The notes under the pieces: generated by a model
What the model was told of the DNA's origin: nothing
Databases searched by the model: none
What the model saw: only the letters and a program-made list of their open reading frames with translations
Program-made: the position numbers and the translations under genes
Source of the DNA: Acidimicrobiia bacterium
GTDB taxonomy: Bacteria > Actinomycetota > Acidimicrobiia > Acidimicrobiales > Acidimicrobilacustridaceae
Assembly: GCA_018882825.1 (NCBI GenBank)
Contig: VERC01000121.1
Span: forward strand, 1 to 7,188
Direction of reading: 5' to 3'
DNA length: 7,188 bases
Part shown: piece by piece, positions 1-5,636 of the stretch
Numbering within the stretch: position 1 is the first letter of the stretch
How the letters are laid out: each line of letters begins with the position of its first letter

Positions 1-1058
1 GTGTGGGGCCAGTCCGAACCGAGCATGAGCCGGTCGGCGCCCATGACGTCGCGCAACTGATCGAGCTCGTCCTCGTAGAACGGCGACACCCACACGTTCT
101 GCTTGAACTGCTCGACCGGGTTGTTGGCGAACATCGACGGTGCCTGGGAGTGGATCTTCTTCATCCGCTTGAGCAGCGGCCGCACCCAGTTGGCCCCGGT
201 CTCCACCGTGGCGAACCGGATACGCGGGAAGCGATCCATCAAACCGTGGAGGATGAGGGCGGCGAACGTGTCGGCCACGGCGTCGTGTGACAGGGCCTGG
301 CGCAGCGGCTCGAACTTGTGGGCCTCCATCTCCGACTTCTCACCCCACATGGTGATGAGGTCGTAGTAGGCGTTGGCGCCACCGTGGTAGACGACGGTCA
401 CGCCGGCCTCCTGCACCCGGGCCCAGAACGGGTCGAAGCGCGGATCGGCCGGTGACTTGAGTCCCTCGTTCGTGCGCACCGGACCGGTGCCGACCAGCAC
501 GCAACGAGCGTCGCGATCGAGCGCCCACTCCAACTCGCGCACTGCGTTGTCGATGTCACCGAGCACCATGACGGGCGTGGCGAAGATCGTCTCCTCGTAG
601 GCGAAGCCCCAGTCCTCGTCGAGCCAACGGTTGAAGGCCCGGAAGGCGGCCTGGGCGGCCGGTAGATCATCGTGCAGCGCGTTCTCCATGCCCACGGCCA
701 GCGTCGGGAAGAACAGTGCGCCGTCGATGTGCATGTCGGCCATGACCTTGAGGCGGATCTCCCGGTCGCGGTACGCCGGATCACAGGGCTCGAGATCGCC
801 GAACAGGTCCTTGACGCTGTCGCCCTTCGGATTACGACCGCGGAAGTACTGCTCGAGGCTGCCCGGGGCCGACAGACGATCGAACGTGGGGTTCGGGATG
901 AAGCGGTTGATCTTGCCGCCGACCAGCAACATCTGCTTGCCGTTGACCTCGGCCCACTGCATGCAGCGGTGCCGGAACTCGGGCTCGATGTACCGGGTGA
1001 ACGAATCGAGCGACTCGTAGTAGTGATTGTCGGCATCGAACACGGATGTGATGGGCAT
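1..1058 (-). CDS. Amidohydrolase family 2 (COG2159-like) protein, 3' end beyond window
   Basis: The ATG at 1058 begins MPITSVFDADNHYYES. An AGGGGGA Shine-Dalgarno lies just upstream (1062-1068), which decides the start. 352 codons are present; homologues usually run to about 390-400 residues, so roughly 40 are missing past the left edge. The fold is a metal-dependent TIM-barrel amidohydrolase of PF04909 (the ACMSD/decarboxylase superfamily). Visible motifs are the N-terminal D10-x-H12 in place of HxH, VVYHGG with candidate metal ligand H225, a VETGANWV segment in the barrel, and GSDWPH with candidate catalytic Asp D349. It is cytoplasmic, with no signal peptide or membrane segment. Members hydrolyse or decarboxylate cyclic, aromatic or steroid-derived substrates; the substrate here cannot be told. 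It is divergent from the kinase gene at 1166 and only distantly similar to the amidohydrolase at 3783-5036. Family assignment is firm, function open. Confidence 0.9.
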   Translation of the reverse strand, partial: MPITSVFDADNHYYESLDSFTRYIEPEFRHRCMQWAEVNGKQMLLVGGKINRFIPNPTFDRLSAPGSLEQYFRGRNPKGDSVKDLFGDLEPCDPAYRDREIRLKVMADMHIDGALFFPTLAVGMENALHDDLPAAQAAFRAFNRWLDEDWGFAYEETIFATPVMVLGDIDNAVRELEWALDRDARCVLVGTGPVRTNEGLKSPADPRFDPFWARVQEAGVTVVYHGGANAYYDLITMWGEKSEMEAHKFEPLRQALSHDAVADTFAALILHGLMDRFPRIRFATVETGANWVRPLLKRMKKIHSQAPSMFANNPVEQFKQNVWVSPFYEDELDQLRDVMGADRLMLGSDWPH

Positions 1059-1165
1059 TGGTCCCCCTGGACGACTCGTCGATCGGCCCCGATCCCCCCG
1101 GAGCCCGACGCCTACGGTAGTCACCGGGCCGACCCCCCGTCGTCCCGCAGCCGAGGAGGTAGCCG
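1059..1165. promoter_or_regulatory. Divergent intergenic spacer, possible bidirectional promoter
   Basis: This 107-bp gap separates two divergent start codons, so promoters for both genes should lie here. A perfect short inverted repeat CTACGGTAG (1112-1120) sits about midway and offers a TAnnnT-type -10 hexamer on each strand (TACGGT on plus, TACCGT on minus). Either would give a 5' leader of about 40-50 nt. No good -35 hexamer is visible on either side, so the promoter reading is weak. The Shine-Dalgarno sequences of both genes occupy the two ends of the spacer. Confidence 0.3.
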
Positions 1166-2242
1166 ATGACGAACGCATCCGTCGCCGTGGACCGGTCCGG
1201 AGCCGGACCCACCGACGAGGTGACCGACCTCGATCCGGCATGGTTGTCGACCGCTCTCGGGGTCGAGGTGACGGCCGTGCAGGCCACCCGGGTGGGCACC
1301 GGCCAGATGGGACAGTCGTGGCGACTCGACCTCACCTCGACCGACCCGGCCGCGCCGGCGTCACTGGTGGCCAAGATGGCCGGCGGTGATCCTTCGACCC
1401 GCACACTGATCGCCGACGGCTACCGCAACGAGTTCAACTGGTACACCCGCTGGTGCGCCACCGTGGACATCACCACACCCCGGTGCTGGTACGCCACGAT
1501 CACCGAGGACTCGACCTCGTTCGTGCTGTTGCTCGACGATCTGGCGCCCTCGGCCCCCGGCACGCAGGCGGCGGGCTTCACCGTGGCCGAGGCCGACGTG
1601 GCCCTCGTCGAACTGGCCGGACTGCACGGACCGCGTTGGTCCGACCCCACCCTCACGGATGATCCGGCGCTGCGGGCCCCGACCCCCGAGGGCGCGGCCT
1701 TCCACGCCCAGGTGCTGGCCGGCGCCATACCGCAGTTCACCGAGAAGTTCGCCGCCTGGTTGTCGGCCGACGACATCGCCGTGCTCGACGACCTCGGTTC
1801 GTGGATCGGCGACTGGTTGTCGGTGGGCGGCGATCGGCTCACGTTCGTGCACGGTGACTTCCGTCCCGACAACCTGATGGTCTCGCCCGACGGTGCGCGC
1901 ATCCACACCCTCGACTGGCAGACACTCGGGCTCGGGTTCGCCGGTCGTGACGTCGGGTACTTCCTCGGACTCGGCCTCGACTCCGACCTTCGTCGCTCGG
2001 CCGAACGCGACCTGGTGCGCACCTACCACGAGGCACTGGTCACCCACGGCGTGGAGCGGTCGTTCGAGGAGACCTTCGACGACTACCGACTCGGCACCCC
2101 GCAGGGGCCGCTGGTGACCGTGCTCGGCGCGGTGTACGCCACGGCGACACCCACACCCGAATCGGATGCGATGTTCGCGTCGATGATCACCCGGACGTGC
2201 GCGACGATCCGCGACCTCGATCCGGCGTCGTTGTTGGGCTGA
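1166..2242 (+). CDS. APH/ecdysteroid-kinase-like phosphotransferase
   Basis: 358 residues. The ATG at 1166 follows GAGGAGGT (1153-1160) with 5-nt spacing. The protein-kinase-like APH fold is complete: glycine-rich nucleotide loop GTGQMGQ (44-50), candidate ATP-binding lysine K70 in LVAKM, candidate helix-C glutamate E89 in YRNEFNW, catalytic VHGDFRPDN with D231 and N236, and metal-binding D250 in HTLDWQ followed by GFAGRDVGYFLG. It is therefore expected to transfer phosphate from ATP to a small hydroxylated molecule. Actinobacterial relatives are often annotated as aminoglycoside phosphotransferases or EcKinase/DUF1679 proteins and are commonly found near acyl-CoA and steroid-type catabolic genes, so true antibiotic resistance is unlikely. 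It is cytosolic with no membrane segment. Its 3' end converges on the SDR gene with a 34-bp gap. The substrate is unknown. Confidence 0.9.
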   Translation: MTNASVAVDRSGAGPTDEVTDLDPAWLSTALGVEVTAVQATRVGTGQMGQSWRLDLTSTDPAAPASLVAKMAGGDPSTRTLIADGYRNEFNWYTRWCATVDITTPRCWYATITEDSTSFVLLLDDLAPSAPGTQAAGFTVAEADVALVELAGLHGPRWSDPTLTDDPALRAPTPEGAAFHAQVLAGAIPQFTEKFAAWLSADDIAVLDDLGSWIGDWLSVGGDRLTFVHGDFRPDNLMVSPDGARIHTLDWQTLGLGFAGRDVGYFLGLGLDSDLRRSAERDLVRTYHEALVTHGVERSFEETFDDYRLGTPQGPLVTVLGAVYATATPTPESDAMFASMITRTCATIRDLDPASLLG

Positions 2243-2276
2243 CCGCCCTCGGACCTGCTGTCGTCGTCGCTGCTGC
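2243..2276. other. Short convergent gap without visible terminator
   Basis: Only 34 bp separate the stop of the plus-strand kinase from the stop of the minus-strand SDR. The gap is made of TCG/CTG-like triplets and shows no stable stem followed by a T tract on either strand. Transcription from either side may therefore run into the other gene or rely on Rho. Confidence 0.5.
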
Positions 2277-3197
2277 TCAGGCCTGCAGGAACTTGATGCC
2301 GGTCGGCGCCACCTGGAACACCTCGGCCGCCATGCGACCGCCGAGCTTGGTGGCGTCCCACTTCTTGTTCCCGTTGTCGATGGTGACCTTCTCGCGCCAG
2401 CCCTGCATGAGGATGGCCTTGTCGTACAGCGAACGGATCACCTGACCGTTCACGTAGGCCGCCTGATCGGAGGCCAGCCACGCCACGATGGGAGAGGAGT
2501 TGGCCGGATCCATCGGGTGGAAGTCGTCCTCGGCGATCGCATCGGGTTCGAAGGCCTCACCGGCGCCGGGCATCGTGGCGGTGATGCGCGTCAGACCGGC
2601 GGGCCCGATGCAGTTGACCGTGGTGCCGATACCACCGAGTTCGAGGGCCAGGGTGAGGGTGAGGCCGGCGATCGCCATCTTGGCCGTGGCGTAGTTCGAC
2701 TGACCGAAGTTGCCGCCGAGTCCCGCGCCCGAGGTGGTGTTGATGATGCGTCCGGCGCGAGGCGACCCGGCCTTGGCCTGCTCGCGGAAGTACTTGGCGG
2801 CGAAGTGGCTGCCCGACCATGTGCCGCGCACGTGCACGGCCATGACGGCGTCGAAATCCTCCACCGGCATGTTCCAGATGGCTGCGTCGCGCACGATGCC
2901 GGCGTTGTTCACGAGGATGTCGAGCCCACCGAAGGCGTCGATGGCCTGTTGCACCATGGCGCCGCAATCGTCGTGCACGGTGACGTTGCCGTAGTTGGCC
3001 ACTGCCTCGCCGCCTCGCTCGACGATGAGCGCGACGGTCTCGTCAGCGGCCCGACCCGAACCCTCACCCGACACCGATCCTCCGAGGTCGTTGACCACGA
3101 CCTTGGCGCCGTGCTTGGCCAGTTCCAGCGCGTGACCGCGGCCGATCCCGTGGCCGGATCCGGTGACGATGGCGATCTTCCCGTCGAGCATGCCCAT
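2277..3197 (-). CDS. SDR family dehydrogenase, HSD17B4/MFE-2 hydroxyacyl-CoA dehydrogenase-like
   Basis: 306 residues from ATG at 3197 (MGMLDGKIAIVTGSGHGIG). This start is preferred because GAAAGG (3208-3213) precedes it by 10 nt and the Rossmann strand follows directly; the reading frame stays open to 3293, but that extension is low-complexity and unlike the family. Motifs: TGSGHGIG cofactor loop (12-19), NDLGG with D37, which favours NAD over NADP, NNAG (97-100), and catalytic S156, Y169 and K173 in the SNYATAK context. The segments VVVNDLGG, AVANYGNV, NNAGIVRD, HVRGT and GNFGQSNY closely follow the (3R)-hydroxyacyl-CoA dehydrogenase domain of peroxisomal multifunctional enzyme 2, suggesting oxidation of a 3-hydroxyacyl-CoA or similar lipid/steroid side chain. 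A C-terminal tail (about 255-306) extends past the usual 250-residue SDR. Last gene of the minus-strand run, 118 bp after marR. Substrate inferred only. Confidence 0.92.
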   Translation of the reverse strand: MGMLDGKIAIVTGSGHGIGRGHALELAKHGAKVVVNDLGGSVSGEGSGRAADETVALIVERGGEAVANYGNVTVHDDCGAMVQQAIDAFGGLDILVNNAGIVRDAAIWNMPVEDFDAVMAVHVRGTWSGSHFAAKYFREQAKAGSPRAGRIINTTSGAGLGGNFGQSNYATAKMAIAGLTLTLALELGGIGTTVNCIGPAGLTRITATMPGAGEAFEPDAIAEDDFHPMDPANSSPIVAWLASDQAAYVNGQVIRSLYDKAILMQGWREKVTIDNGNKKWDATKLGGRMAAEVFQVAPTGIKFLQA

Positions 3198-3315
3198 GAC
3201 GTGCGTACCTTTCGCGTGCGGCCCTCGTGGCCGTTCGAGCACCGATTTCCTAGCAGGTGGCGGTCGGAGCCCCGGAATCGACGGTCGATCCAAGGGCGTT
3301 CCTGCGGGGGTGCGA
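3198..3315 (-). promoter_or_regulatory. marR-SDR intergenic region with 13-bp palindrome
   Basis: This 118-bp gap lies between the marR stop and the SDR start. It holds a perfect odd-centred 13-bp palindrome, ATCGACGGTCGAT (3277-3289). Read on the minus strand, the palindrome extends into a 7-bp stem with one bulged T (GGA/TCC outside TCGA/TCGA). A second small stem, CGGCC-CTCGT-GGCCG (3219-3233), lies in the likely SDR leader. No T tract follows either, so neither is a convincing intrinsic terminator. A separate SDR promoter is possible, but I see no clear -35/-10 pair. The palindrome could be an operator or chance. Confidence 0.3.
3208..3213 (-). promoter_or_regulatory. Ribosome binding site of the SDR gene
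   Basis: GAAAGG on the minus strand, 10 nt before the ATG at 3197. It supports this start over the upstream in-frame start at 3293. Confidence 0.6.
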
Positions 3316-3786
3316 TCAGCCGGCGCGAGCCACCGGCGCGTCGGCCGTCCCGATCATCTCGGTGAGGCGCCCGAGGGCCGAGACCAGTTCGGACTGCTCC
3401 GACCCGGTCACGCCGAGGGACTCCTCCCAGTCGTGCAGGTCGGCATTGACACGACGGGCGAGGGCGAGGCCGTCGGCGGTGGCTTCGATGATCACTCGCC
3501 GCCGATCGGAGGGGTCGGGCAACCGTCGCACGAGTCCGGCGCGCTCGAGTCGGTCGAGGGCGAGGGACATCCCGCCCGAGGTGCGACCGAGCACCTCACA
3601 CAGCACCGACGGCGCACTGCGATGATCGGGGGAGCGACGCACGACGCCGAGCACGAGATAGTCGGCCACCGAGATGTCCGATCGCGCCGCGATGCTCTCG
3701 AGCACCCGCTGCACGGCGATGTCGAGACGCACGATGTGGCCCAGCAGCCCATCGGTGCCGGGCCACTGCGGCGGGGCGGCACTCAC
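3316..3786 (-). CDS. MarR family transcriptional regulator
   Basis: 156 residues from the GTG at 3786, which overlaps the TGA of the upstream amidohydrolase as GTGA. This start gives a normal MarR length; an in-frame start 66 nt further up would lie within the amidohydrolase gene and add 22 unrelated residues. The protein is a dimeric winged-helix regulator: an N-terminal dimerisation helix (about 12-35), a recognition-helix region around GRTSGGMSLALDRLERAGLV (67-86), and the wing RLPDPSDRRRVII (88-100) with the family D-x-R signature at D94-R96. C-terminal helices complete the dimer. MarR proteins usually repress their own operon and are released by a small phenolic, lipid or acyl-CoA ligand. 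The single cysteine C63 precedes the recognition helix. Translational coupling to the amidohydrolase suggests it senses that enzyme's substrate or product. A candidate operator lies at 5084-5109. Confidence 0.92.
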   Translation of the reverse strand: MSAAPPQWPGTDGLLGHIVRLDIAVQRVLESIAARSDISVADYLVLGVVRRSPDHRSAPSVLCEVLGRTSGGMSLALDRLERAGLVRRLPDPSDRRRVIIEATADGLALARRVNADLHDWEESLGVTGSEQSELVSALGRLTEMIGTADAPVARAG

Positions 3787-5036
3787 TTCGAGATGCCGAA
3801 CCGCTCGAGTCCATAGGCGCGGATGGCGTTCTCGCGCAGCACCATGCGGCACTCGGTGGCGTCCATACCGGCCGCGGCGAACAGTTCACGGGCCACCTTG
3901 CGCGAATGCGGGAACGTGCCGTCCGAATGCGGATAGTCGGTCTCCCACAGGATGTGGTCGGTACCGATGGCGTCACGGTTGATGAGGCCATGGAGGTCAT
4001 CGAAGATGCAGCCGTAGACACGTCCGCTCACCTGCTCACTCGGGGCCGTGCGCACGTGGTCGACATCGGCGCGGCCATCGCGCCACACCGCGTCCATCCG
4101 CTCCAACTGGAACGGCATCCACCCCACCTGACTCTCGGCATAGGCGATGGTGAGTGAACCGAACCGTTCGAGGGTGCCCGAGAACACCCAGTCACACAGC
4201 GAGCCCTGCGCGTTCTGGGCGTACATCGACATCGACGTGGCCAACGGGGCATCGTCCGAGGTGGTCGGCATCGACGACGACGATCCGATGTGCATGGAGA
4301 CCGAGGTGTTCGTCTCCACACACGCCTCCCACAGCGGATCCCATGCGCCCGTGTACAGCGAAGGCTGGCCCAACTTGGCCACGTTCTCACTGAAGGCGAT
4401 GGCGAACGAGCCCTTGGCCGCGCAGCGTCGGACCTCGGCGGCAGCCAGTTGCGGATCCCACAACGGCACCAACGTCAACGGGATCAGTCGGCCGCGCCCG
4501 GCACCACCGCACCAGTCGTCGATCATCCAGTCGTTGTAGATGCGCAGGGCGGTGAGGGCGAGGTCCTTGTCGGCCCGCTCGAGGAACCCCTGACCGGCGA
4601 ATCTCGGGAAGATGTTGGGGTAGTTGATGGCAGCGTCGACATGGTTGAGGTCCATGTCGGCGAGGCGTGCCGTCTGGTCCCAGGTGCCGGGGCGGAAGTC
4701 CTCGTACGTGGCCGGGATGTTGCGCTGCTCCTCGCGGGGGATGCCGGCCGGCGCGTGCAACAGACCCGTCGGGGTGACGAGGTCGTCGAACAGCCAGACA
4801 TCGCACCAGTCGCCGTCGGGCGCATCCATGTCGAAGCCGTAGTGACCACCGCGGAACGACAACTTGACCTTGCGTCGCTCCACCCGGGGCCCGCGCTCCC
4901 GGAGCGACTCGGGCAACTGCTGCTGCCACAGGTCACGGGGTTCGAGCACGTGGTCGTCGACCGAGATCATGTTGGGCAACTCGTGCTCGGCGGGGGTCAC
5001 GTCGGCACGGGCAGCGGCCGTCTGGGTCGGGGTCAT
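3783..5036 (-). CDS. Amidohydrolase family 2 (COG2159-like) protein
   Basis: 417 residues from ATG at 5036 (MTPTQTAAARADVTPAEHEL), preceded by AGGAGG (5041-5046). The frame stays open to 5312, but that region covers the promoter and the tail of the DCC gene and is rejected. It is a metal-dependent TIM-barrel enzyme: ISVDDHVLEPRDLW near the N-terminus with D27-x-H29, SMHIGSSSS with candidate metal ligand H249, YAESQVGW in the barrel, and ETDYPHSDGTFP with candidate catalytic D367, then a normal C-terminal helix. The length is typical for the clade, which is abundant in mycobacteria and other lipid/steroid-degrading actinobacteria and largely uncharacterised. Hydrolysis or decarboxylation of a ring-derived intermediate is plausible but unproven. 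It is first gene of a probable operon with marR and perhaps the SDR, behind a strong promoter. It differs from the amidohydrolase at 1-1058 in every active-site motif context. Confidence 0.92.
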   Translation of the reverse strand: MTPTQTAAARADVTPAEHELPNMISVDDHVLEPRDLWQQQLPESLRERGPRVERRKVKLSFRGGHYGFDMDAPDGDWCDVWLFDDLVTPTGLLHAPAGIPREEQRNIPATYEDFRPGTWDQTARLADMDLNHVDAAINYPNIFPRFAGQGFLERADKDLALTALRIYNDWMIDDWCGGAGRGRLIPLTLVPLWDPQLAAAEVRRCAAKGSFAIAFSENVAKLGQPSLYTGAWDPLWEACVETNTSVSMHIGSSSSMPTTSDDAPLATSMSMYAQNAQGSLCDWVFSGTLERFGSLTIAYAESQVGWMPFQLERMDAVWRDGRADVDHVRTAPSEQVSGRVYGCIFDDLHGLINRDAIGTDHILWETDYPHSDGTFPHSRKVARELFAAAGMDATECRMVLRENAIRAYGLERFGISK

Positions 5037-5040
5037 CAAT

Positions 5041-5046
5041 CCTCCT
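5041..5046 (-). promoter_or_regulatory. Ribosome binding site of the second amidohydrolase
   Basis: AGGAGG on the minus strand, 4 nt before the ATG at 5036. It fixes this start against the longer open frame reaching 5312. Confidence 0.8.
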
Positions 5047-5083
5047 GCGACGAAGAGAGCGGACCTCCCGCTCCCACCTACCG

Positions 5084-5109
5084 AGTATGCTTTCAGCAAA
5101 GATACTTTG
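5084..5109. promoter_or_regulatory. Candidate MarR operator (overlapping inverted repeats)
   Basis: A 23-bp imperfect inverted repeat (5084-5106) with arms AGTAT...ATACT, inner TTT...AAA and a C-T-G centre pairs at 8 of 11 positions. It fills the promoter spacer and the -10 box. Overlapping it is CAAAGATACTTTG (5097-5109), with 5-bp perfect arms reaching into the -35. Size, AT-richness and placement fit a MarR dimer site blocking RNA polymerase. The regulator is inferred from the adjacent marR, not shown. Confidence 0.5.
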
Positions 5110-5113
5110 TCAA
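5084..5113 (-). promoter_or_regulatory. Promoter of the amidohydrolase-marR operon
   Basis: On the minus strand, a perfect -35 TTGACA (5113-5108) is followed after 18 bp by CATACT (5089-5084), a 4/6 match to the -10 consensus. The expected start of transcription is near 5077, giving a leader of about 40 nt that contains the AGGAGG. The region is strikingly AT-rich against the GC-rich surroundings. The -35 overlaps the stop codon of the preceding DCC gene, so the amidohydrolase need not depend on read-through from it. Confidence 0.7.
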
Positions 5114-5499
5114 GAGCGACTTGAGGGGAGATCGCAGGTGGCGGGGAGCCGCAGCCACCGGGAGATCCGGGACCGGTTGGCCGCCACCCATCGGTAGACG
5201 AGGTCACCGAGCCGATCGATTCCCGGCAGTCCGAGAGTCCTCGATGCGCCCCGACCCCATCGTCCGCAACGACCGAGCACGGTGGCCACCGCCGCTCGCC
5301 CTTCGTCGACACCGTGCGGGCCGACCACCAGCAGCGCTGCCTGCGACCGGGCGATCAGCTCGGGATCGGTCAGCTGGCGAGAAGGTCGGAAGCGCACCCC
5401 GGCGTCGGCGTGTCGGTCCAGGAACCGCACCGAGGCCGAACAGACACCACAGTCGTCGTCGAACCACACGATGAGGGGAGTCGAGGTCGTCGATGCCAC
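5110..5499 (-). CDS. DCC (DUF393) family thiol-disulfide oxidoreductase-like protein
   Basis: 129 residues from a GTG at 5499 (VASTTSTPLIVWFDDDCGVC). The only longer in-frame start is a TTG at 5619, whose extension is arginine/proline-rich and unlike the family, so GTG is preferred although its ribosome binding site is poor (GGGG immediately upstream). The D-x-D-C-x-x-C signature gives the family its name: C17 and C20 sit at the expected position after the first beta strand, as in thioredoxin-like folds, followed by VRFLDRHA and the FRPSRQL segment. Length matches PF04134 proteins (110-140). Members are presumed to be cytoplasmic dithiol/disulfide proteins, with physiological role largely unknown. 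It is divergent from the CFA synthase gene, and its stop codon lies inside the promoter of the next minus-strand gene. Confidence 0.82.
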   Translation of the reverse strand: MASTTSTPLIVWFDDDCGVCSASVRFLDRHADAGVRFRPSRQLTDPELIARSQAALLVVGPHGVDEGRAAVATVLGRCGRWGRGASRTLGLPGIDRLGDLVYRWVAANRSRISRWLRLPATCDLPSSRS

Positions 5500-5636
5500 A
5501 CCCCGACGGTACGGCGCCGCCGGCCCGCTCGCACCGGGGGCTCGTCGGGGATTCCGCCATCGACCCGACCCGTTGCCCCGAGTCCGGGCTCGGAGATAGA
5601 ACGACAGGCGTTTCGGCAACAGTCGGAGGGGGGATC
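5500..5636. promoter_or_regulatory. Divergent spacer between DCC gene and CFA synthase
   Basis: This 137-bp spacer must hold promoters for both genes. On the plus strand, TTGCCC (5573-5578) followed after 17 bp by ATAGAA (5596-5601) is a weak candidate. On the minus strand, TTGCCG (5619-5614) followed after 15 bp by TATCTC (5598-5593) is equally weak, and the two would overlap at the AT-richer GAGATAGAA. An inverted repeat CCGAG-TCCGGG-CTCGG (5578-5593) lies within the plus-strand candidate spacer. No strong signal is seen. Confidence 0.25.
5625..5633 (+). promoter_or_regulatory. Ribosome binding site of the CFA synthase gene
   Basis: GGAGGGGGG ends 3 nt before the ATG at 5637, with the GGAGG core 7 nt away. 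It selects this start over the in-frame ATG at 5493, which would overlap the DCC start region. Confidence 0.75.

Noticed and set aside
1166..2242. Aminoglycoside resistance gene
   Set aside because: The APH fold is shared by many small-molecule kinases; the sequence looks like the chromosomal EcKinase/DUF1679-like group and there is no mobile or resistance context.
2517..3365. Plus-strand open frame opposite the SDR
   Set aside because: The SDR on the minus strand has the full cofactor and catalytic motifs; the opposite frame is low-complexity with no family resemblance.
3787..3852. Longer MarR reading frame starting inside the amidohydrolase
   Set aside because: The GTG at 3786 gives normal MarR length and a standard 4-bp stop/start overlap.
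5037..5312. N-terminal extension of the second amidohydrolase to an upstream in-frame start
   Set aside because: It would run through the promoter and the DCC coding end; AGGAGG at 5041-5046 and the family's N-terminal motif point to the ATG at 5036.
4290..5474. Long open frame on the plus strand (394 codons) opposite the second amidohydrolase
   Set aside because: It is antisense to a gene with clear family motifs, shows no recognisable domain, and long shadow frames are common in high-GC DNA.
5493..5636. N-terminal extension of the CFA synthase to the ATG at 5493
   Set aside because: The 48 added residues have no family counterpart, and a strong GGAGG sits before the ATG at 5637.
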